DNA of 64,000 nucleotides from Kitasatospora mediocidica KCTC 9733 (lineage in GTDB: Bacteria; Actinomycetota; Actinomycetes; Streptomycetales; Streptomycetaceae): the NCBI RefSeq assembly GCF_000744225.1, contig NZ_JQLN01000004.1, positions 1,302,001 to 1,366,000 of the forward strand, read 5' to 3'. How positions within the stretch are numbered: the first letter of the stretch is position 1; every line of letters starts with the position of its first letter. The position numbers and the translations under genes are program-made. Positions 1-8,820 of the stretch are shown here, one piece after another. A model generated the notes under the pieces. The model saw only the letters and a program-made list of their open reading frames with translations, searched no databases and was not told the DNA's origin.

Positions 1-131
1 CCGCCCGGCCCGCGCCCGCCGGGCCCTCTCCGGTCCGTCCGCTCCCCGGCCGTCCCGCGTCGGCCCGACGCCCCGGCCGGGCGAGCGTCGGCGATGGCGC
101 CGGGAGTGCCGGCACCAGCGCGGACCGGATC

Positions 132-1400
132 GTGGTGGCCGGCGCCGGACTGGCCGGCCTCAGCGCGGCCGCCCGACTACGCGAGCGCGGCTTCGACGGG
201 GAACTCGTGCTCGTCGGCGAGGAGTTGCACCGCCCGTACAGCCGGCCGCCGCTCTCCAAGCAGTTCCTGGCGGGTGAACTCGGCGGCGAGGACCTGTCCT
301 TCCACGCCGAGGACGACACGCTCGACGCGCACTGGCTGCTCGGCTCGCATCTGGTCGGGCTGGACCCGGCCGCGAAGGCCGTCCTGCTGCGTGGCGGCGA
401 ACGCCTGCGCTACGACGGCCTGGTGATCGCCACCGGCGTCGACGCCAAGCGACTGCCCGAGACCCCGGTGATCAGCGACCGGATCCGGACGCTCCGCACG
501 CTGGAGGACGCGGTCGCGATCCAGCAGGCCATGCACGCCGCCCGGTTCCACCACGTGCTGATCCTCGGCGGCGGCTTCGTCGGCTGCGAACTGGCCTGCA
601 CCGCACGGGAACACGGCATGGACGTCACCCTGGTCGCGCACGGCGCCCCGCTGCTGCGGCGGGTGCTCGGCAACCGGCTCGGCGAGGTGGTGGGACGCAT
701 CCAGCAACGGGCCGGCGTCGACGTCCGGCTGAACACCCGGATCACCGACTGGATCGACACCGGCGACGGGCTGCTCCTGCGCCTGGACGACGGTGAGTCG
801 GTCGAGGTCGACCTCGTGGTCCTCGGACTGGGCGGACTGCCCCGGACGGACTGGCTGAGCGGCAGCGGACTGGACATCACCGACGGCGTCCGGTGCGCGC
901 CCACCTGCCACGCGCTCAACCTCGCCGGCCGTCCGGTCCCCGGCATCGTGGCCGCGGGCGACGTGGCCAGCTGGCCCAACATCCGCTTCGACGCCGTCCC
1001 GCGCCGCGTCGAACACCTGATCCACGCCGTGGAGATGGGCCAACACGCCGCCGACTCGCTGCTGCACGGCCCGGTCGACGCCCAGCCGTTCGCGCCGGTA
1101 CCGCGGTTCTGGTCCGAGCAGCACGGGATGCGCCTGCAGGCGGTCGGGATACCGGCGTTGGGCGAGCGGATGGAGATCGTCGAGGGCTCGCTACGCTCGG
1201 AGCGCTTCGTGGCCGCCTACCACCGCGACACCCCGCAGGGCGCCCAACTGGTCGCCGCCGTGGCCTTCGACATGCCGCGCGAACTCCTCGCCTACCGCGA
1301 CCGGATCGGCCTCGTCCACCCGCACCTGCCGGCCACCCGCTTCTCGCACACCGCCCACACCGCCCACCCCCGGCCGCTCGGCCGCCGGAAGCACCGATGA
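132..1400 (+). CDS. FAD/NAD(P)-dependent ferredoxin-reductase-like oxidoreductase (start uncertain, possibly 5' partial)
   Basis: This encodes a two-dinucleotide-binding-fold flavoprotein that probably passes electrons from NAD(P)H through FAD to a ferredoxin or similar acceptor. The N-terminal FAD motif GAGLAGLSAA opens the protein. A second glycine-rich motif, LGGGFVG near residue 140, should bind NAD(P)H, and AAGDVASW near residue 275 is the second FAD motif. A C-terminal reductase domain with FWSEQ follows. The GTG at 132 starts directly at the first beta-strand. The frame stays open to base 1 with in-frame DRIV before it, and no ATG/GTG lies upstream in the window. The real start may therefore be outside. 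Its stop overlaps the next start (ATGA), so the two are probably co-translated. The electron partner is not visible. Confidence 0.85.
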   Translation: MVAGAGLAGLSAAARLRERGFDGELVLVGEELHRPYSRPPLSKQFLAGELGGEDLSFHAEDDTLDAHWLLGSHLVGLDPAAKAVLLRGGERLRYDGLVIATGVDAKRLPETPVISDRIRTLRTLEDAVAIQQAMHAARFHHVLILGGGFVGCELACTAREHGMDVTLVAHGAPLLRRVLGNRLGEVVGRIQQRAGVDVRLNTRITDWIDTGDGLLLRLDDGESVEVDLVVLGLGGLPRTDWLSGSGLDITDGVRCAPTCHALNLAGRPVPGIVAAGDVASWPNIRFDAVPRRVEHLIHAVEMGQHAADSLLHGPVDAQPFAPVPRFWSEQHGMRLQAVGIPALGERMEIVEGSLRSERFVAAYHRDTPQGAQLVAAVAFDMPRELLAYRDRIGLVHPHLPATRFSHTAHTAHPRPLGRRKHR

Positions 1401-1609
1401 GCCGCCGAGGGACGCGCCGACGTCGCAGCGCGCCCTCCCCGTACGGCGGCCCGGTGCGCCGGCTGCTCGCACTCCCCGCGGTCCTGCAGATCCGCTGGCT
1501 GTGCATCGTCGCCGTGATGGCCGTCGCGACAGCCGCCTACGCGGCGGTACTGCTGACCGCACCGCCGATGCCCCCCAGCCGGGCGCCGGTCGCCCGGATC
1601 GCCCCCTGA
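1397..1609 (+). CDS. Small single-span membrane protein
   Basis: A 70-residue protein with a very basic N-terminus (SRRGTRRRRS), one hydrophobic helix at about residues 35-57 (WLCIVAVMAVATAAYAAVLL) and a Pro-rich tail. The start ATG overlaps the stop of the flavoprotein gene as ATGA, which supports translational coupling and a shared operon. I do not recognise a family. The basic N-terminus suggests the N-terminus is cytoplasmic. A role as a membrane anchor or partner for the flavoprotein is only a guess from position. Confidence 0.6.
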   Translation: MSRRGTRRRRSAPSPYGGPVRRLLALPAVLQIRWLCIVAVMAVATAAYAAVLLTAPPMPPSRAPVARIAP

Positions 1610-1663
1610 CGCCCGCGCTCCTGACCCTCCCGCTCCTGACGCTCCCTCTCCCGGAGGTTCCCG

Positions 1664-2851
1664 ATGCCCTTCCCCCGTCGTCCCCGTGGCCAACGCCGCT
1701 CCCGCCAGCGTCGCCGCCGGATCACCGTGCTGAGCCTGGCGGGTGGTGGCGTGCTGGTCGCCGCCTCGGCGCTGCTCAGCCTCTCCTTCGCCGCCACCAC
1801 GCCGGCGGTGCCCGACCCGAACTGCTCGCTGCTCGTCCCCGCCGATCCGCTCAGTGCCCACGGCCTGTCCACCCCCTACCAGTTGACCGCCACCGACCCC
1901 GCCAAGGGCCCGTGTCACGAGAGCAACGTCAACCAGTCGGCCTTCGTGCAGGCCACCGTGATCGATCCGGCCACCGGCACGGTCTCCGTCTACAGCCCGC
2001 TGGTCACCGACCGGGGGCGCAGGCCCGCCGCCGCCCCCGTCGTCCCGACGCTGCCGGCCGGCGCGGTGGTGGGGCTGTGGTTCGGCTTCAACGGCGACGT
2101 GCTGACCCTCACGGGCGGCGGGCCCTGTGTCAACGGCACCCCCGGGCAACCGTTCGGCCAGTTCGCCTACTGCAACGCCCCGGCCTTCTTCACCGCGGCC
2201 AACTCGGCAGAGCAGGCGGGCAAGTTGACCGTCCCGCCGCTGGGCACCGGCCGCGACGGCCTGCCCTGCCAGACCACCCGCGACTTCGGCCTGGTGGACC
2301 AGGACCAGAGCGACAACGTCACCACCGAGTACCTGGCGACCGCCCGGGGCGCCACCGCCCAGAAGACCGCCGCCAACTCCGCCCGACTGCACGCCACTTC
2401 CCTGGTCAACGGCAGCGACAACCTGCTGCTCACGCAGTTCGTCGACCCCGCCCTCGGCTGCACCCCGTGGACCGCCCCCGACCTCGGCGACCCGGGCGCC
2501 CGGGGCACGTCGCTGGCCCTCAACGAGCTCCAGGCGGCGAAGTTCCAAGCCGATCCGGTGGCCCTGGTCCCGCTCAACGACCCGATGGTCCTCGACAACA
2601 ACCACCGAAGCACCACCAAGACCAACCTCTACCGCGCCGGCGTCGACCAACCCCGCCTCAGCGCCGCCGCCAACGGCTCCGCCACCGCCTACTGCACCAG
2701 CCTCGCCACCCTCGGCGCCCGGCGGATCACCCTCGACCAGCCCTTCACCGCCACCGCCCCCTCCCCGACCGCCGGCCAATCCCTCCTCACCTTCCTCTCC
2801 CAACGCCTGGCCGCCTCCGTCACCAACCTCGCCTGCCCCGTCACCCGGTAA
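1664..2851 (+). CDS. Secreted or membrane-anchored hypothetical protein
   Basis: A 395-residue protein with an extremely Arg-rich N-terminus followed by a hydrophobic segment (about residues 22-44), read as a signal peptide or signal anchor. The exported part is rich in Ala, Thr, Pro and Asp, has several Cys residues that could form disulfides, and shows no catalytic motif that I recognise. A GGAGG ribosome-binding site lies about 8 bases before the ATG at 1664. The gene starts 54 bases after the small membrane protein in the same direction, so all three first genes may form one unit. Function unknown. Confidence 0.7.
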   Translation: MPFPRRPRGQRRSRQRRRRITVLSLAGGGVLVAASALLSLSFAATTPAVPDPNCSLLVPADPLSAHGLSTPYQLTATDPAKGPCHESNVNQSAFVQATVIDPATGTVSVYSPLVTDRGRRPAAAPVVPTLPAGAVVGLWFGFNGDVLTLTGGGPCVNGTPGQPFGQFAYCNAPAFFTAANSAEQAGKLTVPPLGTGRDGLPCQTTRDFGLVDQDQSDNVTTEYLATARGATAQKTAANSARLHATSLVNGSDNLLLTQFVDPALGCTPWTAPDLGDPGARGTSLALNELQAAKFQADPVALVPLNDPMVLDNNHRSTTKTNLYRAGVDQPRLSAAANGSATAYCTSLATLGARRITLDQPFTATAPSPTAGQSLLTFLSQRLAASVTNLACPVTR

Positions 2852-3020
2852 CCACCCGCCGCCCGTCATGCGCCCGAACGCGCGGGCGGTCAGCCATCAT
2901 CCGGACCCAGAAGTCGGCATCGCCGACTTCCCCCTACCAGCAAAACCCCCAGCTCGCAGCCCCGGCGACCGTGCCCTCGCCCGCCTTGACACCCCCTGGG
3001 GCCCGGCGTAGAGAGGGAGG

Positions 3021-5567
3021 ATGCGCCAGGGTGTACCGGCTGCAGGCGGTACCGGGGCGACGCGTGGCGGGGTTGGCCCGGGCGGCGCGCGTCGTGGGTG
3101 GGGTGATCCCGACGACGCGGCGGCGCGGGACGTGTTGCTGGCGGCGGCGGTGCGCAAGGCGGTGGAGAACAGCGAGGCATACGGGTGCGTGGTGTACCTG
3201 CGCTCGCGGGACCGGCGGTCGTTGCTGCTCAGCACGGTCGCGGGGGTCCCGGTGTCGTTGCTGAGCGGGTTCCGGAGCCTGCCGGTGGGCGCGCGACTGC
3301 CCGTACCCGCCGCGTACCGGACCGGTCGCACGGTGTACCTGTCCGGCGCCGAGGAAACCATGCGGCGCTTCCCCCAGCTGCTGATGGGCCTGCCGTACGC
3401 CTTCGCGACGGTCTGCGTGCCGGTGACGGCGGGCGCGGAGCGGTACGGGGTGCTGTGCGCGTTCTGGCCGGGGTCGGCGCAGGGGGTCGCGCCGAGCGCG
3501 CGGCGGCACCTGCGGACCATCGCCAACCGGCTGGGCGCCTCGCTGGCCACGCTGGCGCCCAGGGCCGACCCCGTCGCGTCGGACGGCGGGACGGCGGTGG
3601 TCGAGCTGCCCGCCGCCGCCGGGCCGGCGATCACCGTCGGGCTCTTCGACTGGAACCTCGCCACCGACGCGTTCGTCGCCGACGAGTCGGCCCGGGCGCT
3701 GCTGGGACTGCCCGCCGGCGCGCCCGACACCGCCGACGCCGTGGCCGAGCGGCTGCACGCCGAGGACCTGCCGGAGTTCCTGGCCGCCGCCGACGAGGCC
3801 CGCACGCACGGCCGGCTGCTCGGGCTGCACCTGCGCGTGCTGGACGAGGACGGCCGGCAGCGGCCGGTCGAGCTGTGGGGGCAGCTGCCACACCCGCCCG
3901 GCCCCGGCCCGGGGGCGGCCGGCCGGCTGCTCGGCGTCGTCCTGGACACCCGGACGGGCGCGGCGGCGGCCGGCGCCGTCGAGCGGCTGCCGCACGCGGT
4001 CTTCTCGCTCGACCCGGACGGCTGGATCAGCTACGTCAACCACCGCACCGAGCTGCTCCTGGAGAGCTCCCGCGAGGACCTGCTCGGCCGGCACCCGTGG
4101 GAGGCACTGCCGTGGCTCTCCGACCCCACCTACGAGGACCGCTACCGGGCCGCGATGCTCTCCCAGCAGCCGACCTCGTTCCTGGCCTGCTGCCCGCCCG
4201 AACGCTGGCTGGCGTTCTCGCTCTACCCGGACGCGCACGGGGTGACCGGCACGGTGGCGCCCGCGGCCGCTCCCAACCGTCCTCCGCCCGACCGGGCGCC
4301 CCCGGACGCCCGGAGCACGGCGGAGCCCGCGCCCGCCAGCGTCGGGGCGATGTACCACCTGCTCCAGCTGGCCGGGCTGCTGACCCAGGCGGTGACCGTG
4401 CGCGAGGTCTGCGAGACCGTGGCCGACCAGATCCTGCCCGGCTTCGGCGGCCAGCAGCTGGCCATCTACGTGGTCCGCGACGGCCGGCTGCACCTCGCGC
4501 TGGAGACCGGCTACCCGGACGGCTTCCTGGACGACTTCGAGGGCACGCCGATGCGCGCCCGGCTGCCCGGAGTGGAGACGCTGAGCACCGGGGCGCCGAT
4601 CTTCTTCGAATCCGTCAACGACCTCTCCAGCGCCTACCCGGGCATCCCGCTGGACGAGATGTCCGCCTGGGCCTTCCTGCCGCTGATCGCGTCCGGGCAT
4701 CCGGTCGGCAGCTGCATCCTGGGCTTCGAGCAGCCCCGGCCGTTCACCACCGAGGAGCGCGGCGTGCTGACCGCGCTCAGCGGGCTGATCGCCCAGGCGC
4801 TGGAGCGCGCACGGCTGTTCGACACGGAGTTCGCGGTGGCCCGCGGCCTGCAGCACGCGCTGCTGCCGCACCGGCTGCCTGACGTCCCGGGCCTGGTCAC
4901 CGCCGCCCGCTATCTGCCCGGGACGATCGGCATGGAGATCGGCGGCGACTGGTATGACGTGATCGTCACCGAGCAGGGGCTCTGCCTGGTGATCGGCGAC
5001 GTCGAGGGGCACAGCGTGGCGGCGGCCGCGCTGATGGGACAACTGCGCAGTGCGGTAAGGGCGTTCGCCACCAGCGTGGGACGTCCTGAGGAGGTGCTGG
5101 CGCGCACCAACCGGCTGCTGGCGGACCTCGATCCGGGGCTGCTGGCCAGCTGCTGCCTGATCCGGCTGGACCCGGACGGCGAGCGGGCGTTGGCCGTCCG
5201 GGCCGGGCATCTGCCACCGCTGCTGCGCCACGCCGACGGCCGCACCGAGGTGCTGGACCTGCCCGGCGGGCCGCTGCTGGGCATCGACCCGGGGGCCGAG
5301 TACCCGGTCAGTGCGCTGCGGCTGCCGCCCGGCGCGGTGCTCGCGCTCTACACGGACGGGCTGGTGGAGGAGCCGGGGGTGGGGATCGACCTCGGCGTGG
5401 ACCGGCTGCGGGTGGCCCTGGCGCATGCCGAGGCCGGGTCGCTGGAGGAGCTGGCCGACCGGCTGGTCGGCGACGCCCGCCGTTCCACGCACCGGGCGGA
5501 CGACGTCGCCCTGCTGCTCACCGCCCGCACCGCCCGCACCACGAAGGAGTGCCGCCCAGGCAATTGA
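3021..5567 (+). CDS. GAF/PAS/GAF SpoIIE-type PP2C phosphatase
   Basis: A multidomain cytoplasmic sensor phosphatase of 848 residues, probably dephosphorylating an anti-anti-sigma (STAS) protein in a partner-switching pathway. A GAF-like domain lies at about residues 35-180 and PAS-like segments at about 200-300 and 315-400. A second GAF domain lies at about 440-600, and the SpoIIE/PP2C domain at about 620-840. The last shows the metal-binding pieces GGDWYDV, GDVEGHS and LYTDGLVE. There is no HATPase anti-sigma kinase domain at the C-terminus, unlike many relatives. The start is uncertain: the purine-rich GAGAGGGAGG abuts ATG 3021 with almost no spacer, so an in-frame GTG near 3132 is an alternative. 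No STAS or anti-sigma partner is adjacent. Confidence 0.85.
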   Translation: MRQGVPAAGGTGATRGGVGPGGARRGWGDPDDAAARDVLLAAAVRKAVENSEAYGCVVYLRSRDRRSLLLSTVAGVPVSLLSGFRSLPVGARLPVPAAYRTGRTVYLSGAEETMRRFPQLLMGLPYAFATVCVPVTAGAERYGVLCAFWPGSAQGVAPSARRHLRTIANRLGASLATLAPRADPVASDGGTAVVELPAAAGPAITVGLFDWNLATDAFVADESARALLGLPAGAPDTADAVAERLHAEDLPEFLAAADEARTHGRLLGLHLRVLDEDGRQRPVELWGQLPHPPGPGPGAAGRLLGVVLDTRTGAAAAGAVERLPHAVFSLDPDGWISYVNHRTELLLESSREDLLGRHPWEALPWLSDPTYEDRYRAAMLSQQPTSFLACCPPERWLAFSLYPDAHGVTGTVAPAAAPNRPPPDRAPPDARSTAEPAPASVGAMYHLLQLAGLLTQAVTVREVCETVADQILPGFGGQQLAIYVVRDGRLHLALETGYPDGFLDDFEGTPMRARLPGVETLSTGAPIFFESVNDLSSAYPGIPLDEMSAWAFLPLIASGHPVGSCILGFEQPRPFTTEERGVLTALSGLIAQALERARLFDTEFAVARGLQHALLPHRLPDVPGLVTAARYLPGTIGMEIGGDWYDVIVTEQGLCLVIGDVEGHSVAAAALMGQLRSAVRAFATSVGRPEEVLARTNRLLADLDPGLLASCCLIRLDPDGERALAVRAGHLPPLLRHADGRTEVLDLPGGPLLGIDPGAEYPVSALRLPPGAVLALYTDGLVEEPGVGIDLGVDRLRVALAHAEAGSLEELADRLVGDARRSTHRADDVALLLTARTARTTKECRPGN

Positions 5568-5582
5568 CCGTACCGTTGGCGC

Positions 5583-6731
5583 ATGGAGAGCATCGACACC
5601 ACCGACTTCACCCCCGCGCAGCTGGCCCGCGGCCGAGCCCTGCGCCGCGCGCAGGTGCCGTGGATGCTCGGCGGCCGGGCCGCCGCCCTCGCACTCAGCC
5701 TGCTGCTCGGCCTGACCCCCGCCGGTGCGCACCTGGTGGGCCGGGCCGGCCGGGTCTTCGGCGGCTCGTGGGCGGCCGAGGTGCTCGCGGGAGCCGCCGC
5801 GCTCGTCCTGCTCGGCCAGCTGGTCGGGCTGCCGTTCGCGGCGCGGATGCGGTCGGTGCGGGCCGACTACGGCCTGGTGACCCAGGGCTGGGGTGGCTGG
5901 GCGGTGGACCTGCTGCGCGGCCTGGCGCTCACGCTGGCGCTGGCCCTGCCCGCCGCACTCGGGCTGTACGCGCTGACCGGCTGGTCCGCGCACCGTTGGT
6001 GGCTCCCGGCGGCGGGCGCGGCGGCGCTGCTGACGGTGGCCCTCTCGTTCCTCTTCCCGCTGGTCGTGGAGCCGCTGTTCAACCGCTTCAGCCCGATGCC
6101 GGAGGGCGAGCTGCGCACGGCGCTGATCGCTCTCGCCGACCGGGACGGGGTGCCGGTCCGGGACGTCCTGGTCGCCGACGCCTCGCGGCGCACCACCGCG
6201 CTCAACGCCTACGTCTCCGGCCTGGGCGCGACCCGCCGGGTGGTCGCGTACGACACCCTGATCAGCACGGCCGAGCCGCGCGAGGTGGAGTTGGTGGTCG
6301 CGCACGAGCTCGGCCACGTCAAGCACCGCGACGTGGCGGTCGGCACCGCGCTCGGCGCGGTCGGCGCGGCAGGCGCGGTCTGCCTGCTCGGGCTGCTGAT
6401 GTCGCTCCGGCCCCTGCTGGACGCGGCCGGCGTCCCGGACGCGGCGGACCCGCGCTCGCTGCCGCTGCTGGCGGCCTGCGCGGCGCTGCTGGGCGCGCTG
6501 GCCGGTCCGCCGCAGAACGCGGCGAGCCGCCGGATCGAGGCCAGGGCCGACCGCCACGCGCTTGAACTCACCGGCGATCCCGACCAGTTCATCGCGATGC
6601 AGCGCCGGCTGGCGCTCACCAACATCGCCGACGTCAACCCGCCGCGGGCGCTGGAACTGCTCTTCGCCAGCCACCCCAGCACCGCCCGCCGGATCGCCGC
6701 CGCCCGCGCCTGGGCGGCGGCGGGAGGCTGA
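5583..6731 (+). CDS. M48-family membrane zinc metalloprotease (Ste24/HtpX-like)
   Basis: An integral-membrane protease of 382 residues. Several hydrophobic helices (about residues 28-45, 62-80, 108-130, 140-165 and 256-275) surround a zinc site. HELGHVKH at about residues 241-248 is the HExxH motif. EARAD at about 318-322 supplies the third zinc ligand (Glu) with the usual downstream Asp. The N-terminal arrangement resembles CAAX-protease-1 (Ste24) relatives, which in bacteria act on membrane-protein quality control rather than prenylated proteins. It starts 15 bases after the phosphatase gene without a clear ribosome-binding site, so it may be read from the upstream mRNA. The ATG at 5583 is the first sensible start. 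Confidence 0.88.
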   Translation: MESIDTTDFTPAQLARGRALRRAQVPWMLGGRAAALALSLLLGLTPAGAHLVGRAGRVFGGSWAAEVLAGAAALVLLGQLVGLPFAARMRSVRADYGLVTQGWGGWAVDLLRGLALTLALALPAALGLYALTGWSAHRWWLPAAGAAALLTVALSFLFPLVVEPLFNRFSPMPEGELRTALIALADRDGVPVRDVLVADASRRTTALNAYVSGLGATRRVVAYDTLISTAEPREVELVVAHELGHVKHRDVAVGTALGAVGAAGAVCLLGLLMSLRPLLDAAGVPDAADPRSLPLLAACAALLGALAGPPQNAASRRIEARADRHALELTGDPDQFIAMQRRLALTNIADVNPPRALELLFASHPSTARRIAAARAWAAAGG

Positions 6732-6746
6732 CCGGGTGGCTGATGC

Positions 6747-7778
6747 TCAGGCGGCCGAGCCGCGGTTCGTCAGGCCGGTGACCGCCGTGCGGGCGATCTG
6801 CGAGAGCTTGGCCAGCTCGAAGGCGCTGTACGAACCCCCCGCGAGCAGCGAGAACTTCACGCCCTCGCGCCCGCCGGGACGCCGGTAGCCCGCCGGGACC
6901 CAGCGCTGGTAGTGCTCGGCGGCGCAGTGGAAGAACTGCGGACGGGCCGCGCGCGGCACGCAGCCGGCCAGGTCGAAGACGAACAGGTAATGCCGGACCA
7001 TCCGGGTGAACAGGAAACTCCGGGCGGCCTCCGACTCGGCGTGTCCGTCGAGCAGTTCGAAGCTTCGCTCGTACTGGTCGAAGAGGTCGAACCGGCTGCT
7101 GCCGGGCGATCCGGCCGGGTGCAGCGTCTCGCGGCGGCGCAGCTGGACGAGCTCGCGGTCCAGCACCGCCAGCCGGCCGGCCGTCAGCATCGCGCGGTGC
7201 ACCAACGGCACCTCCTCGTAGCACCCTTCGGGGAAGGCGAGGTCCTGCTCGGTCCAGAGCCGACGGCTGATCAGCCGGTCCCAGCAGAGCGCGGGGGCGC
7301 CCAGCAGCTCGGGGCGGTCGGGCAGGACGAACACCTCGGGGCCGGCCTGGGCCAGCAGCTCGGCGGCGGCGCCCGGCCAGATCCGTCCGGCGTGGACCCG
7401 GGTGTGACCGAAGAGCAGCACGTCCGGCACCCCGTCGCCGTCCGCCTCCAGCCGGCGCAGCCGGTCGGCCAGCGCCAGGAAGGCGCCGGGCTCCACCAGG
7501 TGGTCACTGTCGAGGAAGAGCAGGTGCCGGCCGGTGGCCCGGGCCGCCCCGGCGTTGCGGCTGCGCCCGATACCGACCACCGCGTTCAGCCGCAGCAGCG
7601 TCACCCGCGGGTCGGCCGCGACCGCCGGCAGCTCGTCCGGGCACTGCGGCGAGGGGTCGGTCACCACCAGGACCTCGAAGGCGCCGAAGGACTGGTCGAG
7701 GATCGATTCCAGGCAGCTCGACAGCTGACCTTGCTGGTCATGGGCAGGGAGGACGACGCTGATCAGGGGTTCCGGCAT
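6747..7778 (-). CDS. Family 2 glycosyltransferase
   Basis: A cytoplasmic or membrane-associated GT-A glycosyltransferase of about 343 residues. The N-terminal PLISVVLPAHDQ and IGRSRNAG mark the nucleotide-sugar-binding half. FLDSDHL carries the DxD-like metal site as DSD. The middle contains YEEVPLVHRAM, where the acidic ED-like base position is expected. The C-terminal third is Tyr/Phe/Arg rich and less conserved. A longer frame begins at 7841, but ATG 7778 directly precedes PEPLISVV, the usual family start. The donor and acceptor sugar cannot be told from sequence. There are no neighbouring polysaccharide genes, so this looks like an isolated transferase. Confidence 0.82.
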   Translation of the reverse strand: MPEPLISVVLPAHDQQGQLSSCLESILDQSFGAFEVLVVTDPSPQCPDELPAVAADPRVTLLRLNAVVGIGRSRNAGAARATGRHLLFLDSDHLVEPGAFLALADRLRRLEADGDGVPDVLLFGHTRVHAGRIWPGAAAELLAQAGPEVFVLPDRPELLGAPALCWDRLISRRLWTEQDLAFPEGCYEEVPLVHRAMLTAGRLAVLDRELVQLRRRETLHPAGSPGSSRFDLFDQYERSFELLDGHAESEAARSFLFTRMVRHYLFVFDLAGCVPRAARPQFFHCAAEHYQRWVPAGYRRPGGREGVKFSLLAGGSYSAFELAKLSQIARTAVTGLTNRGSAA

Positions 7779-7976
7779 GAGGCTCGAAGGTAAGCGGCTG
7801 TCAGGGACCCGGCAAGGCGGGAAGAGTGACATAACGGTCAATCAGCCTGAATCGCCCCAGGTCCGCACGGGATCCTCACTCCCCGGGCGACGGACGACCA
7901 CACCCTGAAAACCTGGTGACGGAACCTGCCGGCACCGGTCGGCCGAGGCCCGTGAGCGGCACGTCAGACTGGGCCC

Positions 7977-8810
7977 ATGACGAAGCAGGGGCTGGACGAG
8001 GACGGCTGGATCGCACGGGAGGGCTCGCTGAGCCGGGTGCCGCGGGACTTCGCGGCGGTGGTCGATGCCGCGCGGGGCACGATCGCCGAGACCTTCGCGC
8101 CCGAGCGGCTGCACAGTGCCTACCTCTACGGCAGCATCCCGCGCGGCACCGCCACCCCCGGGGTGTCCGACCTCGACCTGCTACTGGCCCTGCGCACCAC
8201 CCCCACCGCCGCCGACCGCGCGGACGCCGACGCACTGGCCGACGCACTCGACGGCGGCTTCGCGCAGATCGACGGCGTCGGCATCCTGCTGTTCGGCACC
8301 GACACGCTGCTGAGCGAGCTGGAACGCCACGATCTGGGCTGGTTCCTCGCCTGCCTGTGCACCCCCCTGCTCGGCGACGACCTGGCCGAGCAGCTGCCCC
8401 GCTACCGCCCGACCTCGCTGCTCGCCCGCGAGACCAACGGGGACCTGGCCCTGGCGCTCCCCGGCTGGCACGAACGCGCCGCCGGGTGCGCCGGGCCGGG
8501 AGCCGAGGCCGAGAGCGCGCGGCGGCGGCTCAGCCGGGCGGCCGCCCGGCGGATCGTCAGGACGGGTTTCACCCTGGTGATGCCGCGCTGGAACGGCTGG
8601 ACCAGCGATCTCACCGAGTCCGCCGAGGTGTTCGCCCGCTACTACCCCGAGCAGGCCGACCGGATGCGCGCGGCCGCGCTGGCGGCCCGCACGCCGACCG
8701 CGGACCGGGCCGTCCTCGACCTGCTGGTCGACGACCTCGGTCCGTGGCTGGCGGCCGAGTACACGCGGGTCCACGGCACCAAGGCGCCGCGGACCCCGCC
8801 CGCCGGCTGA
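7977..8810 (+). CDS. Nucleotidyltransferase-domain protein (MNT/KNTase fold)
   Basis: A 277-residue protein of the DNA-polymerase-beta-like nucleotidyltransferase superfamily. YLYGSIPRGTATPGVSDLDL at about residues 44-63 contains the GS motif and the paired Asp (D-L-D) that bind two metal ions. Further acidic residues follow in the next strand (AQIDGVGILLF). The rest is helical with no recognised domain. Homologous folds transfer AMP or other nucleotides to antibiotics, tRNA or proteins; the substrate here is not predictable. The gene runs divergently from the glycosyltransferase and converges on the chitinase gene, ending 10 bases from its stop. No HEPN toxin partner is next to it. Confidence 0.8.
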   Translation: MTKQGLDEDGWIAREGSLSRVPRDFAAVVDAARGTIAETFAPERLHSAYLYGSIPRGTATPGVSDLDLLLALRTTPTAADRADADALADALDGGFAQIDGVGILLFGTDTLLSELERHDLGWFLACLCTPLLGDDLAEQLPRYRPTSLLARETNGDLALALPGWHERAAGCAGPGAEAESARRRLSRAAARRIVRTGFTLVMPRWNGWTSDLTESAEVFARYYPEQADRMRAAALAARTPTADRAVLDLLVDDLGPWLAAEYTRVHGTKAPRTPPAG

Positions 8811-8820
8811 GCCCGCCGGA

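Noticed and set aside
1501..3264. A long plus-strand frame across the secreted protein gene
   Set aside because: Pro/Arg-rich shadow of the gene at 1664; no ribosome-binding site or family.
2934..6674. A 1246-codon open frame on the minus strand
   Set aside because: It lies antisense to the phosphatase and protease genes, has the Arg/Gly/Gln-rich composition of a GC-rich shadow frame and no domain.
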